A DNA stretch of 64,000 nt from positions 5,306 through 69,305 of the forward strand of contig CAJJDN010000133.1 in the NCBI GenBank assembly GCA_905182985.1, read 5' to 3'. A program made the position numbers and the translations under genes. This stretch comes from Paramecium sonneborni. Lineage: Eukaryota > Ciliophora > Oligohymenophorea > Peniculida > Parameciidae. This document shows, piece after piece, positions 26,102 to 38,763 of the stretch; position 1 is the stretch's first letter, and each line of letters begins with the position of its first letter. The notes under the pieces are model-generated. The model was not told the origin of the DNA. It ran no database searches and saw only the letters and a program-made list of their open reading frames with translations.

Positions 26102-26806
26102 ATGTCTAAAAGGCTAACCATTTCCAAATTTAATCCCTTTAATACAAATGAAAACCCTGAATTAGATAGAATTGAAACATATAAGACTTTTTATAAAAAA
26201 AGATTTAGAAAACTCTAAGCAGATGAGAGTCAAAACTAAAAAATTGTTCCTTAAAGTATTCTTTTGAAATCTGGTTAAATTCCATTTAAAAGATCTTTTC
26301 AAAAACCAAAAGAAGACATCATTGATGTTAAGAAATTGTAATTGTATGAATTAAAAATTAGTTAGATATGTGAATTATGGAGTTATAAGTATAATCATGT
26401 TGTCTAAAAGGTCTCTAAACTAAGCAATGTTAGTGAAATCTTAGAAATATAAAGATAATAACAACGAAAGTCGTAAAAATATAAAACTCAAATTTCGTAC
26501 CTTCATAATTCATTTTTTTAGATCTGATTAAATTCCTTATCATTCGATTGCTTTTTCAGATAAAAGCAAAATGAAAACTACAATGTCAGATTATACTTTA
26601 CCAAAATTAGAAACGTTATCTTCCTTTTAAAAGTAAGAAAAACAAAGCTTTTAATTTTAAGTCCTCAATCCCCAGAGAAAATATTAATTAGTTCTTAAGA
26701 TCCAAAAAATAGATATTTATCAGAATTTAAAGGCAAACTTAGAGAATTAATTGAAATATGTGACAATGCGTAAATATTTAGTCCAAACAAATTTAGTAAG
26801 ATATGA
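26102..26806 (+). CDS. Unknown protein, 216 aa
   Basis: Starts MSKRLTISKFNPFNTNENPE. Two introns (25 nt after ...KTQIS and 29 nt after ...LSSFQ) restore one frame, with spliced length divisible by three, ending FKGKLRELIEICDNAQ then FSPNKFSKI. Polar and lysine-rich with predicted helices; no recognised domain. Same strand as the 25179 gene and the PLD-like gene downstream (212 bp gap). Confidence 0.6.
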
Positions 26807-27018
26807 TATTCCTCTGATCCTTCGTCAAATGAATTTTATATTCTTTTCCGTTGTTTAAGAATCATTCTAATTTATACCTTCTTATTTCAATTATTTTATT
26901 TATCAATATAATAAGATATTTATACTTTCTTTTCATCATGAAATCTAAATTCTTATTAACATTTCTAAATTAATGGAAAAATTTATCAAGTTTATTTTAA
27001 TCATAATTTTTATAAACT

Positions 27019-27981
27019 ATGAGTTAAGAAAGATCAATGAATAATAAATGTTCAAAAACTAGATTTTAACATATATTTTTCCCAAATGAAGATAACTTCT
27101 AAAAGTTTTGTAGGAAATTAAAAAAATGTAAAAAAACATTTTTGGGTTGTATTTATTAATTGACACATTAAACAATTATTGAAATTTTAGTAGAATTAGC
27201 AATTTAAGGATGTCAAGTTAATATAATTATGGATTTCAAATCAGATGAATAAGATGAAAGAAAATAAATAACTACAAATAAGCTTTTAGTATTAAGTGGA
27301 TTTAGAGTAAAAGTTTCTTTGATTGAGTGTAAGGGTTTGATGCATGACAAATTTTGTGTAATTGATAATAAGCTTACAATTTTTGGTAGTGCAAATTGGA
27401 CATATTAAGCATTTTCAAATAACTTTGAGCATTTAACTTTATTGAAAGATTCAAAAACAGCTAAAATATTTACAGAATAATTCCATGTTATTTGGAATTA
27501 AGCAAAATTAGCTAAGTTTATTGATTCTTAAATTATTTATGAACCTAATTAAAATTGTGTGGAGTTTTAAAAAATCAAAAAATTTGGAAAATAGAAGCGG
27601 AACAAATTACTAATCAAAAAAAAATTAAAAAAATAATGTCTTCACGAAAAAAAAAAAGATCAACAATTACAGAATGATTTACCTCAATTAAAAATCATAA
27701 AAATGAAATAAAATTTACCTCTATCTGAAATATAATAGAAAGAAGATTAAATCATTAGTTAAACTATCAATGAAAATGAATTACAAAATTTTCTTGATAA
27801 TCTAAAATAACATGAATAAAAAAAGCAAAATAATTCAGAAAACATAACTAACAATTAAGAATATACACCTTGGGTAAATTAGTCTAAGGAACCAGTTCCA
27901 AAATAAAAATTTTTTACTAAACCCAAATCCAAATAAACATACAATGATTAAAAGAATATTATTATAATAGATGATTAGTGA
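27019..27981 (+). CDS. PLD6/Zucchini-like single-HKD phospholipase D family protein
   Basis: An intron-free 321-codon frame starts MSQERSMNNKCSKTRFQH. It matches the single-HKD family to which mitochondrial cardiolipin hydrolase PLD6 (Zucchini) belongs: an N-terminal IFFPNEDNF, a helix-strand core (IIEILVELAIQGCQVNIIMD), then the HKD motif MHDKFCVIDNKLTIFGSANW with His109, Lys111 and Asp116, and an N-N-E-H-like tail (SNNFEHLTLLKDS). Family members act as dimers on phosphodiesters (phospholipid or RNA). No obvious N-terminal membrane helix is seen, unlike animal PLD6. A charged C-terminal extension of about 120 aa (K/Q-rich) is unusual. Function on RNA in a ciliate is speculation. Confidence 0.8.
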
Positions 27982-28538
27982 ATAATAAACAACATCTGAA
28001 AGGATGGCTTTTTGGGATTTTGAAATATAAAATAGATACAAAAATAAATACATATATTTTATAAGGGAGAATCATTTTTTATTTTTTCTAAAACTTTAAC
28101 TAGATTGATTAGATTAATTGACTAGATTATAATTAATTACTTACCATCCTTTGAAGAATGCAATACTATGTCTTATTTATGTTATTTTTCTAAGTTATGA
28201 TTATTCAAAAATTATTATATATTAAGTTTTATTTGGATTTGTTATTTTTGATTCCTATATATTAGCTCTGTTTTTATTCATAGAATTATTCTTAATTTAC
28301 TTTAAAATTATCATTGTATTAATTTTCAAACTTTTAAATATTTAAATTTTAATATTAATTACTTAATTTTAAATCCTACTCATTATATATGTTTGGTGAA
28401 AATCTTTAGTTTGATTTTTGAGGTGCAAATGCAATTTACAATTAGTTATTGTATAATTGATTTTATAATTTTTCTTCTTATTTAAATTAATCATTAACTG
28501 AGACTTCTGCTTATTATATAAAAGAAAATATATTTCGT
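27982..28538. other. AT-rich intergenic stretch
   Basis: About 560 bp between the ends of two convergent genes. I see no gene, only A/T-rich sequence with short frames. Confidence 0.5.
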
Positions 28539-29418
28539 TCAATAGGAATATTCTTTTAAAAGATTCTATATATATTTTTCTTAATTATCTTCGGGATTAT
28601 CATTAAACTCCTAAGCAGATTAATTGTCATTAGATACACTGCTAAGATTATTCTTAGAATCAGTACAATTTTAAGATATATTTTATTTTGATTTACTTAT
28701 TTTTTTTTTTGTATAAGACTGCAATTGGACTTTCTTGAGTTTGACAGTTTAATTATTTAGATATTTCAGAATATTTAGTATTCTCAAACGGTTTTGAATA
28801 TAATTCTCTTTCATATTCATTTTACAATTTTATAAAGTGATCATTTATTTTAAGTTAAACAACACTTTTTGATGTTTCTTTGTTTTAGAATGAGGTATCA
28901 AATATCTTTTATCCTTTTTCAAAAGTTAATTTTATATGTTAACCAGAAGTTTTGGTTTATTTTTATTTATATACAAATTTAAATTAAGGGGAACTTGGTC
29001 TTCTGACCTTTTATTATATTTATAAATCCTCTGTTTTATTTTATATAGATTATTATTATTTCTACCCCATTCTTTAATTAATCATACTAAAAGACTTCTA
29101 TTAATGTTATTTAGCATTAATTAATGCTTAAAATTCTTATTTAATTTATTAATCCTTAAAGCTAACTTAATTTTAATTTTTTCCAATTTATGAATAATTC
29201 TTATAATAAAGAGTTGGATATTCACTTTTTTCAACATTTTCAGTTTTCTAAATTATATAAGATGGATATTTATGGAACCATTTATTATTTTTTTCGACAA
29301 GTTAAGAATCACTAGATGCAAAAAAATTAGATAAATCTTTAGATTCAAAATTTCTGGAACTATGGGGATCAGTTAATATATTCTATTAAAACTTGTTATT
29401 AAATATTTGGTTTGACAT
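28539..29418 (-). CDS. Unknown Gln/Lys-rich protein with one frame break
   Basis: Starts MSNQIFNNKFQQNILTDPHS and continues through polar segments (NKWFHKYPSYIIQKTENVEK, VRRPSSPQFKFVYKQKQ) to a run of ten A, after which the coding-like frame shifts (ISKSKQNISQNCTDSKNN ... NLLKEYSY, TGA 28539-28541). Total length is one base over a multiple of three, fitting one surplus A or two missing. No domain recognised. Confidence 0.5.
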
Positions 29419-30404
29419 TAATCCATTTGGTTAAATCTTATTTTCATTAATAATGAAATACATTCTAAAATCTCTTAATTAATTAATATATATAAAGTCA
29501 TGATTATTCATTTACTTTAAATTAATTTAAATTATTTGATTTTTAAATTTTATGAATATTACCTCAGTTAATCGGTTTATCATTTTGTATCCATCAAATT
29601 GAGTGAATATTCATTCTTGTAATTTTTAGAAAAATGATCAAACATGTATATAAATCACCGAATACAAACTTAATTGATTACTAGGATTTTTAAATATTTT
29701 ATCCTTTAAAATTGACGATAAATTTTTTTTAATACATTTCAACCAAATATTATATAAGCCAATAGCACATAATATAAAATTAAACCTGAATCGTTAAATA
29801 AACATCATAAAAATTGATAGCATAAATCTGTATATATTCTTTAATGAAAAACAAAATATATGATCATCAAAGTGCTTGATTCTTTTCCCATGCATTTTAT
29901 ACTTACTCAAGCTATCTTGCTTGATTAAATTAAAAACTTAAATTTAAACCTTAAATAATAATAAATTTCATGTGAATTGGATTAAATTTAAGTATTAAAT
30001 TTAATAAGTTTTCATTTATTTTGTTTATTCAAAAAATTTCAGATTCATACATTTAAATTTCTTTTAAAAATGTCCTCCAAAATTTTTTGTGGGATTTCAA
30101 TATCATTATATGAATAACATGAAATAATTTATTTCTCTTAGTATTTTATAAGATTTTCTGACTTTTCTAGAATAGGATATGCTTAAGAATGTTATGATAA
30201 TTTATGGATGAAAATTTAGTTTGTAATTGACTAGTTTAACTTCACTAGAAATTATGTAGTAATAATTTAATTTAAAATAAATTGGTATAGAATTTAATAA
30301 AGTATTTTTCAAAAATTTTAGTTAAAGAAGAGAATGAATTTAAGAAGAAAGAGAAGATATAAATAATAAATTTTAATATTACTAATAATGATATTTATTT
30401 TAAA
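29419..30404. other. AT-rich stretch without a supported gene
   Basis: About 1 kb upstream of the Gln/Lys-rich gene and downstream of the secreted repeat protein. Short protein-like pieces occur (for example SHKKFWRTFLKE on the minus strand) but no continuous frame. Most of it is repeated at 30713-31553. Confidence 0.5.
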
Positions 30405-30711
30405 TCAATCAAATCTGATACGTCTTAAATTTGCAGCTAAAACAGAATCATCAGCTTGAATAATTTCAAACTTTTTTTGAATAAAAGAAAATTAGATTTC
30501 CTCTAAACAATCTTAACTTGATGAGAATTTAACAGTTTTTCCTTTATAAACTTCTTCATCAAATCCTTAGACAATCACACCAGGAGGAATTTTAATAGAT
30601 TTAACTTGAGTGACTTTTTCCTATAAATAGAAATAAATGATTACTCTAGCAAGTGAAGGAGTATCTCTACAGATTTCAAATTTAGTTCCTTTGAATCCAC
30701 ATTCAGTATAT
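29564..30711. repeat. Contig-end overlap 3, left copy
   Basis: These 1148 bases recur at 30713-31860 across a single N. The copy ends inside the C-terminal crystallin-like part of the secreted repeat protein (fragment 30405-30711, minus strand). Confidence 0.9.
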
Positions 30712-30712
30712 N
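30712..30712. other. Assembly gap (1 N)
   Basis: Single N between two copies of the same 1148 bases. Confidence 0.98.
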
Positions 30713-31860
30713 TCAGTTAATCGGTTTATCATTTTGTATCCATCAAATTGAGTGAATATTCATTCTTGTAATTTTTAGAAAAATGATCAAACATGTATAT
30801 AAATCACCGAATACAAACTTAATTGATTACTAGGATTTTTAAATATTTTATCCTTTAAAATTGACGATAAATTTTTTTTAATACATTTCAACCAAATATT
30901 ATATAAGCCAATAGCACATAATATAAAATTAAACCTGAATCGTTAAATAAACATCATAAAAATTGATAGCATAAATCTGTATATATTCTTTAATGAAAAA
31001 CAAAATATATGATCATCAAAGTGCTTGATTCTTTTCCCATGCATTTTATACTTACTCAAGCTATCTTGCTTGATTAAATTAAAAACTTAAATTTAAACCT
31101 TAAATAATAATAAATTTCATGTGAATTGGATTAAATTTAAGTATTAAATTTAATAAGTTTTCATTTATTTTGTTTATTCAAAAAATTTCAGATTCATACA
31201 TTTAAATTTCTTTTAAAAATGTCCTCCAAAATTTTTTGTGGGATTTCAATATCATTATATGAATAACATGAAATAATTTATTTCTCTTAGTATTTTATAA
31301 GATTTTCTGACTTTTCTAGAATAGGATATGCTTAAGAATGTTATGATAATTTATGGATGAAAATTTAGTTTGTAATTGACTAGTTTAACTTCACTAGAAA
31401 TTATGTAGTAATAATTTAATTTAAAATAAATTGGTATAGAATTTAATAAAGTATTTTTCAAAAATTTTAGTTAAAGAAGAGAATGAATTTAAGAAGAAAG
31501 AGAAGATATAAATAATAAATTTTAATATTACTAATAATGATATTTATTTTAAATCAATCAAATCTGATACGTCTTAAATTTGCAGCTAAAACAGAATCAT
31601 CAGCTTGAATAATTTCAAACTTTTTTTGAATAAAAGAAAATTAGATTTCCTCTAAACAATCTTAACTTGATGAGAATTTAACAGTTTTTCCTTTATAAAC
31701 TTCTTCATCAAATCCTTAGACAATCACACCAGGAGGAATTTTAATAGATTTAACTTGAGTGACTTTTTCCTATAAATAGAAATAAATGATTACTCTAGCA
31801 AGTGAAGGAGTATCTCTACAGATTTCAAATTTAGTTCCTTTGAATCCACATTCAGTATAT
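30713..31860. repeat. Contig-end overlap 3, right copy
   Basis: Second copy of 29564-30711, continuing into the body of the secreted repeat protein. Confidence 0.9.
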
Positions 31861-34800
31861 AATTCAACACAATCTTCTTTTAATTCATAAAGCAATTAGA
31901 ATTCTCTGAATCCCCAAGATTCATCATCAGCAGCTTAATCTAGAGTAGAAGTTAAAACAATATTAGCAGTAGGATTGGTATGTTCAACAATAACATCAAC
32001 ATTGAAAAAGTAAGTCATCCAAGTACTTTATGGAGCTCCACAAATTTTAGCTTATCCTGGAGTACTGAATCCAAAAGATCTTTCAAAGACTACTTTACCA
32101 TCAAGGAAAAGTTAGAATTTTTCATCATCCCATGAATCAATCTTCCAAAATTAGAATTAAATTCTAAGTCTAGAATGTTTTGGAAGATTGAAATTTCTTT
32201 CAGCTTTAGCTTTAAGACCAAATCTTTAATACCCTCCAAATAGTTTCTTTTATCCACATGTAGAAAATGCATTTTAATTTTAGAATACATTAGATGGCAC
32301 CCAATCATATAATCCTTAGAAATCTTATTCATCATTAAAGAAGAATCTATTTAATGTCATCCATTTAACTATTTAAAATATTAAATTAAATTACTTCCTT
32401 CTTTACATTCTCCATTAATTAAATCAAATCCTTAACCACATGATGTACAATCAGATTTAGCAGGTCCAGTACAACCTGAACAACCTTTGAAACATTAAGC
32501 AGCAAACAATTAGAAATCTCTTACACCCCATGATTCATTTTCAGGTGGTTCATCTAAAGTTGATTTCATTAACACTTTAACTTCAGGGAATTTATGTGGA
32601 ACATTAATTTCAATATTAACAATCTTTTCAGCCCATCCTTCACCTTATTTTGCACCTGTATCAACACCACAAAGATCTACTCCTTCATTATAAGCAAAAG
32701 CTTATCTAAATTTCTCTTAATCATCAATTTCCATTAAAAATAATTCATTATCCCAAGAATCTATTTTCCACATTTAAACTTTCACTTTCACTTAATAATG
32801 AGGAGGTAAATTTGTAAATCTTTTCCATAAATTAGCTTTTCTACCTAATTTACCATATCCACCAAAAAGTTATACTCCTGCACATTCATTTGATTCTGCT
32901 TTTCCTTCTCCATCTAGAGTCCAACCTTCTAATGATATTTATTTATTCCAATTAGTAGCTACATTTGTCCAAAAGAAACAATTATCTGGTTTATTATCAC
33001 TACATACTGAACATTCTGGATGACATCTCTAAAATGATAATTTGAAATCTCTAAATGCCCATGATTCCTATTATAATTTATAAATTAATATTTATACATT
33101 CAATGCATCTTCATCTAAATTTGATGTCAATACTATGCTAACTGTTGGTGAATTATGTGGAACCTCAAATTCTATATTATAAAAAGCTTCTTTCCAATCA
33201 TTTGCTGCTCCACATAAATTTGCTCCTTCAGAATAATGCCATTTTGCTTGCCATATGAAACCATCAACTAATACATACATTATTTCATTATCCCAACTAT
33301 CTATTCTATTATTTTAATTATTTAATAATATTACTTCCATAACTATATATTGATCTTTAATTTATAATGAGGTGGAAGTGTTAATTATTTTAATGCTGTA
33401 GCTCCTTTACCAAATGCACCATATCCACCAACCAAACTTATTTTATCACATTTACTAAATGTATTTCCCTTAAATGCTTTCTTNNNNNNNNNNNNNNNNN
33501 NNNNNNNNNNNNNNNNNNNNNNNNNNNNNNNNNNNNNNNNNNNNNNNNNNNNNNNNNNNNNNNNNNNNNNNNNNNNNNNNNNNNNNNNNNNNNNNNNNNN
33601 NNNNNNNNNNNNNNNNNNNNNNNNNNNNNNNNNNNNNNNNNNNNNNNNNNNNNNNNNNNNNNNNNNNNNNNNNNNNNNNNNNNNNNNNNNNNNNNNNNNN
33701 NNNNNNNNNNNNNNNNNNNNNNNNNNNNNNNNNNNNNNNNNNNNNNNNNNNNNNNNNNNNNNNNNNNNNNNNNNNNNNNNNNNNNNNNNNNNNNNNNNNN
33801 NNNNNNNNNNNNNNNNNNNNNNNNNNNNNNNNNNNNNNNNNNNNNNNNNNNNNNNNNNNNNNNNNNNNNNNNNNNNNNNNNNNNNNNNNNNNNNNNNNNN
33901 NNNNNNNNNNNNNNNNNNNNNNNNNNNNNNNNNNNNNNNNNNNNNNNNNNNNNNNNNNNNNNNNNNNNNNNNNNNNNNNNNNNNNNNNNNNNNNNNNNNN
34001 NNNNNNNNNNNNNNNNNNNNNNNNNNNNNNNNNNNNNNNNNNNNNNNNNNNNNNNNNNNNNNNNNNNNNNNNNNNNNNNNNNNNNNNNNNNNNNNNNNNN
34101 NNNNNNNNNNNNNNNNNNNNNNNNNNNNNNNNNNNNNNNNNNNNNNNNNNNNNNNNNNNNNNNNNNNNNNNNNNNNNNNNNNNNNNNNNNNNNNNNNNNN
34201 NNNNNNNNNNNNNNNNNNNNNNNNNNNNNNNNNNNNNNNNNNNNNNNNNNNNNNNNNNNNNNNNNNNNNNNNNNNNNNNNNNNNNNNNNNNNNNNNNNNN
34301 NNNNNNNNNNNNNNNNNNNNNNNNNNNNNNNNNNNNNNNNNNNNNNNNNNNNNTTAAAATATTAAATTAAATTACTTCCTTCTTTACATTCTCCATTAAT
34401 TAAATCAAATCCTTAACCACATGATGTACAATCAGATTTAGCAGGTCCAGTACAACCTGAACAACCTTTGAAACATTAAGCAGCAAACAATTAGAAATCT
34501 CTTACACCCCATGATTCATTTTCAGGTGGTTCATCTAAAGTTGATTTCATTAACACTTTAACTTCAGGGAATTTATGTGGAACATTAATTTCAATATTAA
34601 CAATCTTTTCAGCCCATCCTTCACCTTATTTTGCACCTGTATCAACACCACAAAGATCTACTCCTTCATTATAAGCAAAAGCTTATCTAAATTTCTCTTA
34701 ATCATCAATTTCCATTAAAAATAATTCATTATCCCAAGAATCTATTTTCCACATTTAAACTTTCACTTTCACTTAATAATGAGGAGGTAAATTTGTAAAT

Positions 34801-35609
34801 CTTTTCCATAAATTAGCTTTTCTACCTAATTTACCATATCCACCAAAAAGTTATACTCCTGCACATTCATTTGATTCTGCTTTTCCTTCTCCATCTAGAG
34901 TCCAACCTTCTAATGATATTTATTTATTCCAATTAGTAGCTACATTTGTCCAAAAGAAACAATTATCTGGTTTATTATCACTACATACTGAACATTCTGG
35001 ATGACATCTCTAAAATGATAATTTGAAATCTCTAAATGCCCATGATTCCTATTATAATTTATAAATTAATATTTATACATTCAATGCATCTTCATCTAAA
35101 TTTGATGTCAATACTATGCTAACTGTTGGTGAATTATGTGGAACCTCAAATTCTATATTATAAAAAGCTTCTTTCCAATCATTTGCTGCTCCACATAAAT
35201 TTGCTCCTTCAGAATAATGCCATTTTGCTTGCCATATGAAACCATCAACTAATACATACATTATTTCATTATCCCAACTATCTATTCTATTATTTTAATT
35301 ATTTAATAATATTACTTCCATAACTATATATTGATCTTTAATTTATAATGAGGTGGAAGTGTTAATTATTTTAATGCTGTAGCTCCTTTACCAAATGCAC
35401 CATATCCACCAACCAAACTTATTTTATCACATTTACTAAATGTATTTCCCTTAAATGCTTTCTTTACAACCCAACCTAATCATTACTCTTTTATCATTAC
35501 CATCTAAATCATTTATTTCAGCTGATGTAAATGCTGTATAATGGGTTACCCAAGGATCCTATGCTAATAAGATCTACACACCCAACAATACTAATAGGAT
35601 TGTCTTCAT
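31554..35609 (-). CDS. Secreted protein: three tandem ciliate domains plus beta/gamma-crystallin-like end
   Basis: Starts with a signal peptide (MKTILLVLLGVQILLAQ). Three copies of one roughly 180-aa domain follow, each with a GGYG(A/K)-FG/LG-(K/R)-(G/K)A motif, LPPHYKLKI or LPPHYQVKV, WKIDSWDN, a Cys-Gly pair, a VPH or EHT strand and ESWG(F/V)R(D/E)F. Between domains 2 and 3 is a short Cys-rich linker (CFKGCSGCTGPAKSDCTSCG). The C-terminus has two Greek-key-like motifs (ECGFKGTKFEIC and VKSIKIPPGVIVQGFDEEVY) typical of beta/gamma-crystallins. Four short introns (29, 30, 26, 24 nt) are supported by domain alignment. If the duplicated overlap (32373-33483 = 34354-35464) is collapsed, the spliced length is one base over a multiple of three, matching one frame break before GWVVKKAF. 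The 870-N gap lies inside. Likely extracellular or surface protein; exact role unknown. Confidence 0.7.
32373..33483. repeat. Contig-end overlap 4, left copy
   Basis: These 1111 bases recur at 34354-35464, on the far side of an 870-N gap. Because the gene itself is built of related domains, note that the match is at nucleotide level including introns, not a domain repeat. Confidence 0.88.
33484..34353. other. Assembly gap (870 N)
   Basis: Run of 870 N inside the secreted repeat protein. Since both sides carry the same 1.1 kb, the true gap may be zero or negative. Confidence 0.98.
34354..35464. repeat. Contig-end overlap 4, right copy
   Basis: Second copy of 32373-33483; continues into the N-terminal exons of the secreted protein. 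Confidence 0.88.
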
Positions 35610-35756
35610 AATATATTAATATTAATCCAAATCAATAATTCTCTTAAAAACGAATACTTTTAATAATTATATTATCCAACATAATATTATTTCTATTCAT
35701 CTTCCCTTTCATTCTTACTCTCCTCTACAAAAACCACTCTCACATCCAATCTAATA

Positions 35757-36615
35757 TCACAAACAATTCAAATTAAAATGATTTCTATTTATTATAATGT
35801 CATTTTACACTTGTCTCATTTCAAAACTCATCAAAATTATCTACACTTACTCCAAATCTTTTCTTGTTAACTTATTCGTCATAGGATCACCTAAAATCAA
35901 GGCCAATTTCTTATTTTCTTCTTTGCCTAAAGCTTTTTCAGTCTTCTCTTTTGTCATATATCCACTAAAACCACCCAATAAATGCTGGGGCTTATATTAT
36001 TTAAAGTAAAAGCTTACATAATTGAGAATCAATTTCAAAACTAATTATTTCATCTCTGCAAATGTTTATAACTCTTTGTATAAAAACATTTAGTGATAGA
36101 ATAATTAAAAGTTACTTCTTTTTTATTAATATAAACGATTTGAGTTCCATCACTATTGTTACTTGTGACTGCTAAGATTATTTAATGCATAGGCGAAAAC
36201 CCTAATCCATCCAGCAATTATAACTTTTATCTTCTAAATTTTCATTTAAGTCTATGTCATTTTTTTATCTGAACTTTTCCATTTCCAAAATCATTTAATT
36301 TTCTTCCAAATAAGCTTTAAAATGAAAAGAATCTTACTGACTTATTTTATATATTAAATCTTAAATATAATTTTTCTACCCTGGAAATAAATTTGCCTTT
36401 AAAATCTTTATTAATAAATCAAAATAAAACTTTTTTCAGTAATTTGCGGATTTCAAATAATTCTTCTTCTCATTTGTTTTAATTTTTTAGTAAATTGTAA
36501 ATGTATTATTCTAAAATGATATACTCCCAAATTTAATGGTTCAATTTTTTTCTCCATTAATTAACACAATAAAATTTAATCCTTTTTTTAATTATTTCTA
36601 GATTCTTGGATTCAT
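35757..36615 (-). CDS. Unknown protein with frame breaks
   Basis: Starts MNPRIQKQLKKGLNFIVLIN and is readable through several segments: EEELFEIRKLLKK, a 25-nt intron, ILKANLFPGQKNYIQDLIYK, a protein-like FSPMHQIILAVTSNNSDGTQ, a 32-nt intron, and a clear end (GGFSGYMTKEKTEKALGKEE, then DPMTNKLTRKDLEQVQ; TGA 35757-35759). At least two frame changes are not explained by introns. Family not recognised. The first exon is repeated at 37557-37823 within the overlap. Confidence 0.45.
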
Positions 36616-37555
36616 TTTGATTTTTGTGGCAATTTCGTATTAAATTAAATAAGAGTATCAAAAGAGTGTCAGCAAATATATAAATATAAATCATTTAAAT
36701 AATACTTAAGTTATCAAATATAAGATTTTATTTTAGCTTATAATTAAGGCACATTATATGGTGAGACCTTAGAACTAGATTGCTAAGCTACACTAGGTTA
36801 ATTATACTAGGAGTATGATTATTATTAATAATTTTGATGGGTTTATCTTGTCTTATTTTCATTGTCTTATCTTCTTTAAAGATCTTGATATTTATTTTCA
36901 ATATCAGCCATTTCATGTCGATGTCGTATGATCATTTCATTAATTTCCTTATCTTTATGAAATAGCTTTTCTTCAAGAAATGACCTTTCTCTATCAAACA
37001 TAGATTTAACTTCTTAAACATATAACTCAGTCTATTAGATCTATTTAGTTAATTATTTATTTTCTGCAGTTAACCTAAAATTTAATTTAGCAATCATACC
37101 TATTATTCTCTTCCTACAATTATCTAACTTGATTGTCCAACTTCGATAATTATTCCATCGATACTTTAGCATTTGGATCTTCTGCTTACAATTTCATTAT
37201 TTTAAGATCAGACAGAATTCCATTAGGATCCTTCCTTACTTTCCATTTAAGTTTATCATTCTCACATTACAATTATTCATTTTCTACTTCTCTAAGTTTT
37301 AATCTCTTTCTCAATTCCTCAGATTCTGAACATAATACCTTCATCTATTCATATTATAATTTAAACTAATCTCTTTCTGCCTTAGCCTCTTAAGTAACTT
37401 GTTGCATTTTTGACATTTCTTCATCATATACAGTCTTTTAATTAGTTAACTTTTAGATCTTCTCTTTTAAACTACTCAAATGATCTTGTTAATCTTTTTT
37501 TCTAAACTCTAAATCATTCTCTATTGTTATTTTCTGATTCTCTAAACTGTTATAA
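36349..37555. repeat. Contig-end overlap 5, left copy
   Basis: These 1207 bases recur at 37557-38763 across a single N. The copy contains the 5' part of the unknown gene 35757-36615 and a cut C-terminal piece of the coiled-coil gene (36714-37555). Confidence 0.9.
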
Positions 37556-37556
37556 N
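37556..37556. other. Assembly gap (1 N)
   Basis: Single N between two copies of the same 1207 bases. Confidence 0.98.
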
Positions 37557-38763
37557 ATATATTAAATCTTAAATATAATTTTTCTACCCTGGAAATAAAT
37601 TTGCCTTTAAAATCTTTATTAATAAATCAAAATAAAACTTTTTTCAGTAATTTGCGGATTTCAAATAATTCTTCTTCTCATTTGTTTTAATTTTTTAGTA
37701 AATTGTAAATGTATTATTCTAAAATGATATACTCCCAAATTTAATGGTTCAATTTTTTTCTCCATTAATTAACACAATAAAATTTAATCCTTTTTTTAAT
37801 TATTTCTAGATTCTTGGATTCATTTTGATTTTTGTGGCAATTTCGTATTAAATTAAATAAGAGTATCAAAAGAGTGTCAGCAAATATATAAATATAAATC
37901 ATTTAAATAATACTTAAGTTATCAAATATAAGATTTTATTTTAGCTTATAATTAAGGCACATTATATGGTGAGACCTTAGAACTAGATTGCTAAGCTACA
38001 CTAGGTTAATTATACTAGGAGTATGATTATTATTAATAATTTTGATGGGTTTATCTTGTCTTATTTTCATTGTCTTATCTTCTTTAAAGATCTTGATATT
38101 TATTTTCAATATCAGCCATTTCATGTCGATGTCGTATGATCATTTCATTAATTTCCTTATCTTTATGAAATAGCTTTTCTTCAAGAAATGACCTTTCTCT
38201 ATCAAACATAGATTTAACTTCTTAAACATATAACTCAGTCTATTAGATCTATTTAGTTAATTATTTATTTTCTGCAGTTAACCTAAAATTTAATTTAGCA
38301 ATCATACCTATTATTCTCTTCCTACAATTATCTAACTTGATTGTCCAACTTCGATAATTATTCCATCGATACTTTAGCATTTGGATCTTCTGCTTACAAT
38401 TTCATTATTTTAAGATCAGACAGAATTCCATTAGGATCCTTCCTTACTTTCCATTTAAGTTTATCATTCTCACATTACAATTATTCATTTTCTACTTCTC
38501 TAAGTTTTAATCTCTTTCTCAATTCCTCAGATTCTGAACATAATACCTTCATCTATTCATATTATAATTTAAACTAATCTCTTTCTGCCTTAGCCTCTTA
38601 AGTAACTTGTTGCATTTTTGACATTTCTTCATCATATACAGTCTTTTAATTAGTTAACTTTTAGATCTTCTCTTTTAAACTACTCAAATGATCTTGTTAA
38701 TCTTTTTTTCTAAACTCTAAATCATTCTCTATTGTTATTTTCTGATTCTCTAAACTGTTATAA
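37557..38763. repeat. Contig-end overlap 5, right copy
   Basis: Second copy of 36349-37555; it continues into the full coiled-coil gene. Confidence 0.9.

Noticed and set aside
33092..33280. Two identical 62-codon minus-strand proteins (also at 35073-35261)
   Set aside because: They are one exon of the secreted repeat protein seen twice because of overlap 4 and cut by reading TAA/TAG as stops.
33474..34370. Apparent 298-codon open frame on the plus strand
   Set aside because: Almost all of it is the 870-N gap; no information is present.
37133..38577. Two identical 78-codon plus-strand frames
   Set aside because: Antisense of the long coiled-coil gene, doubled by overlap 5.
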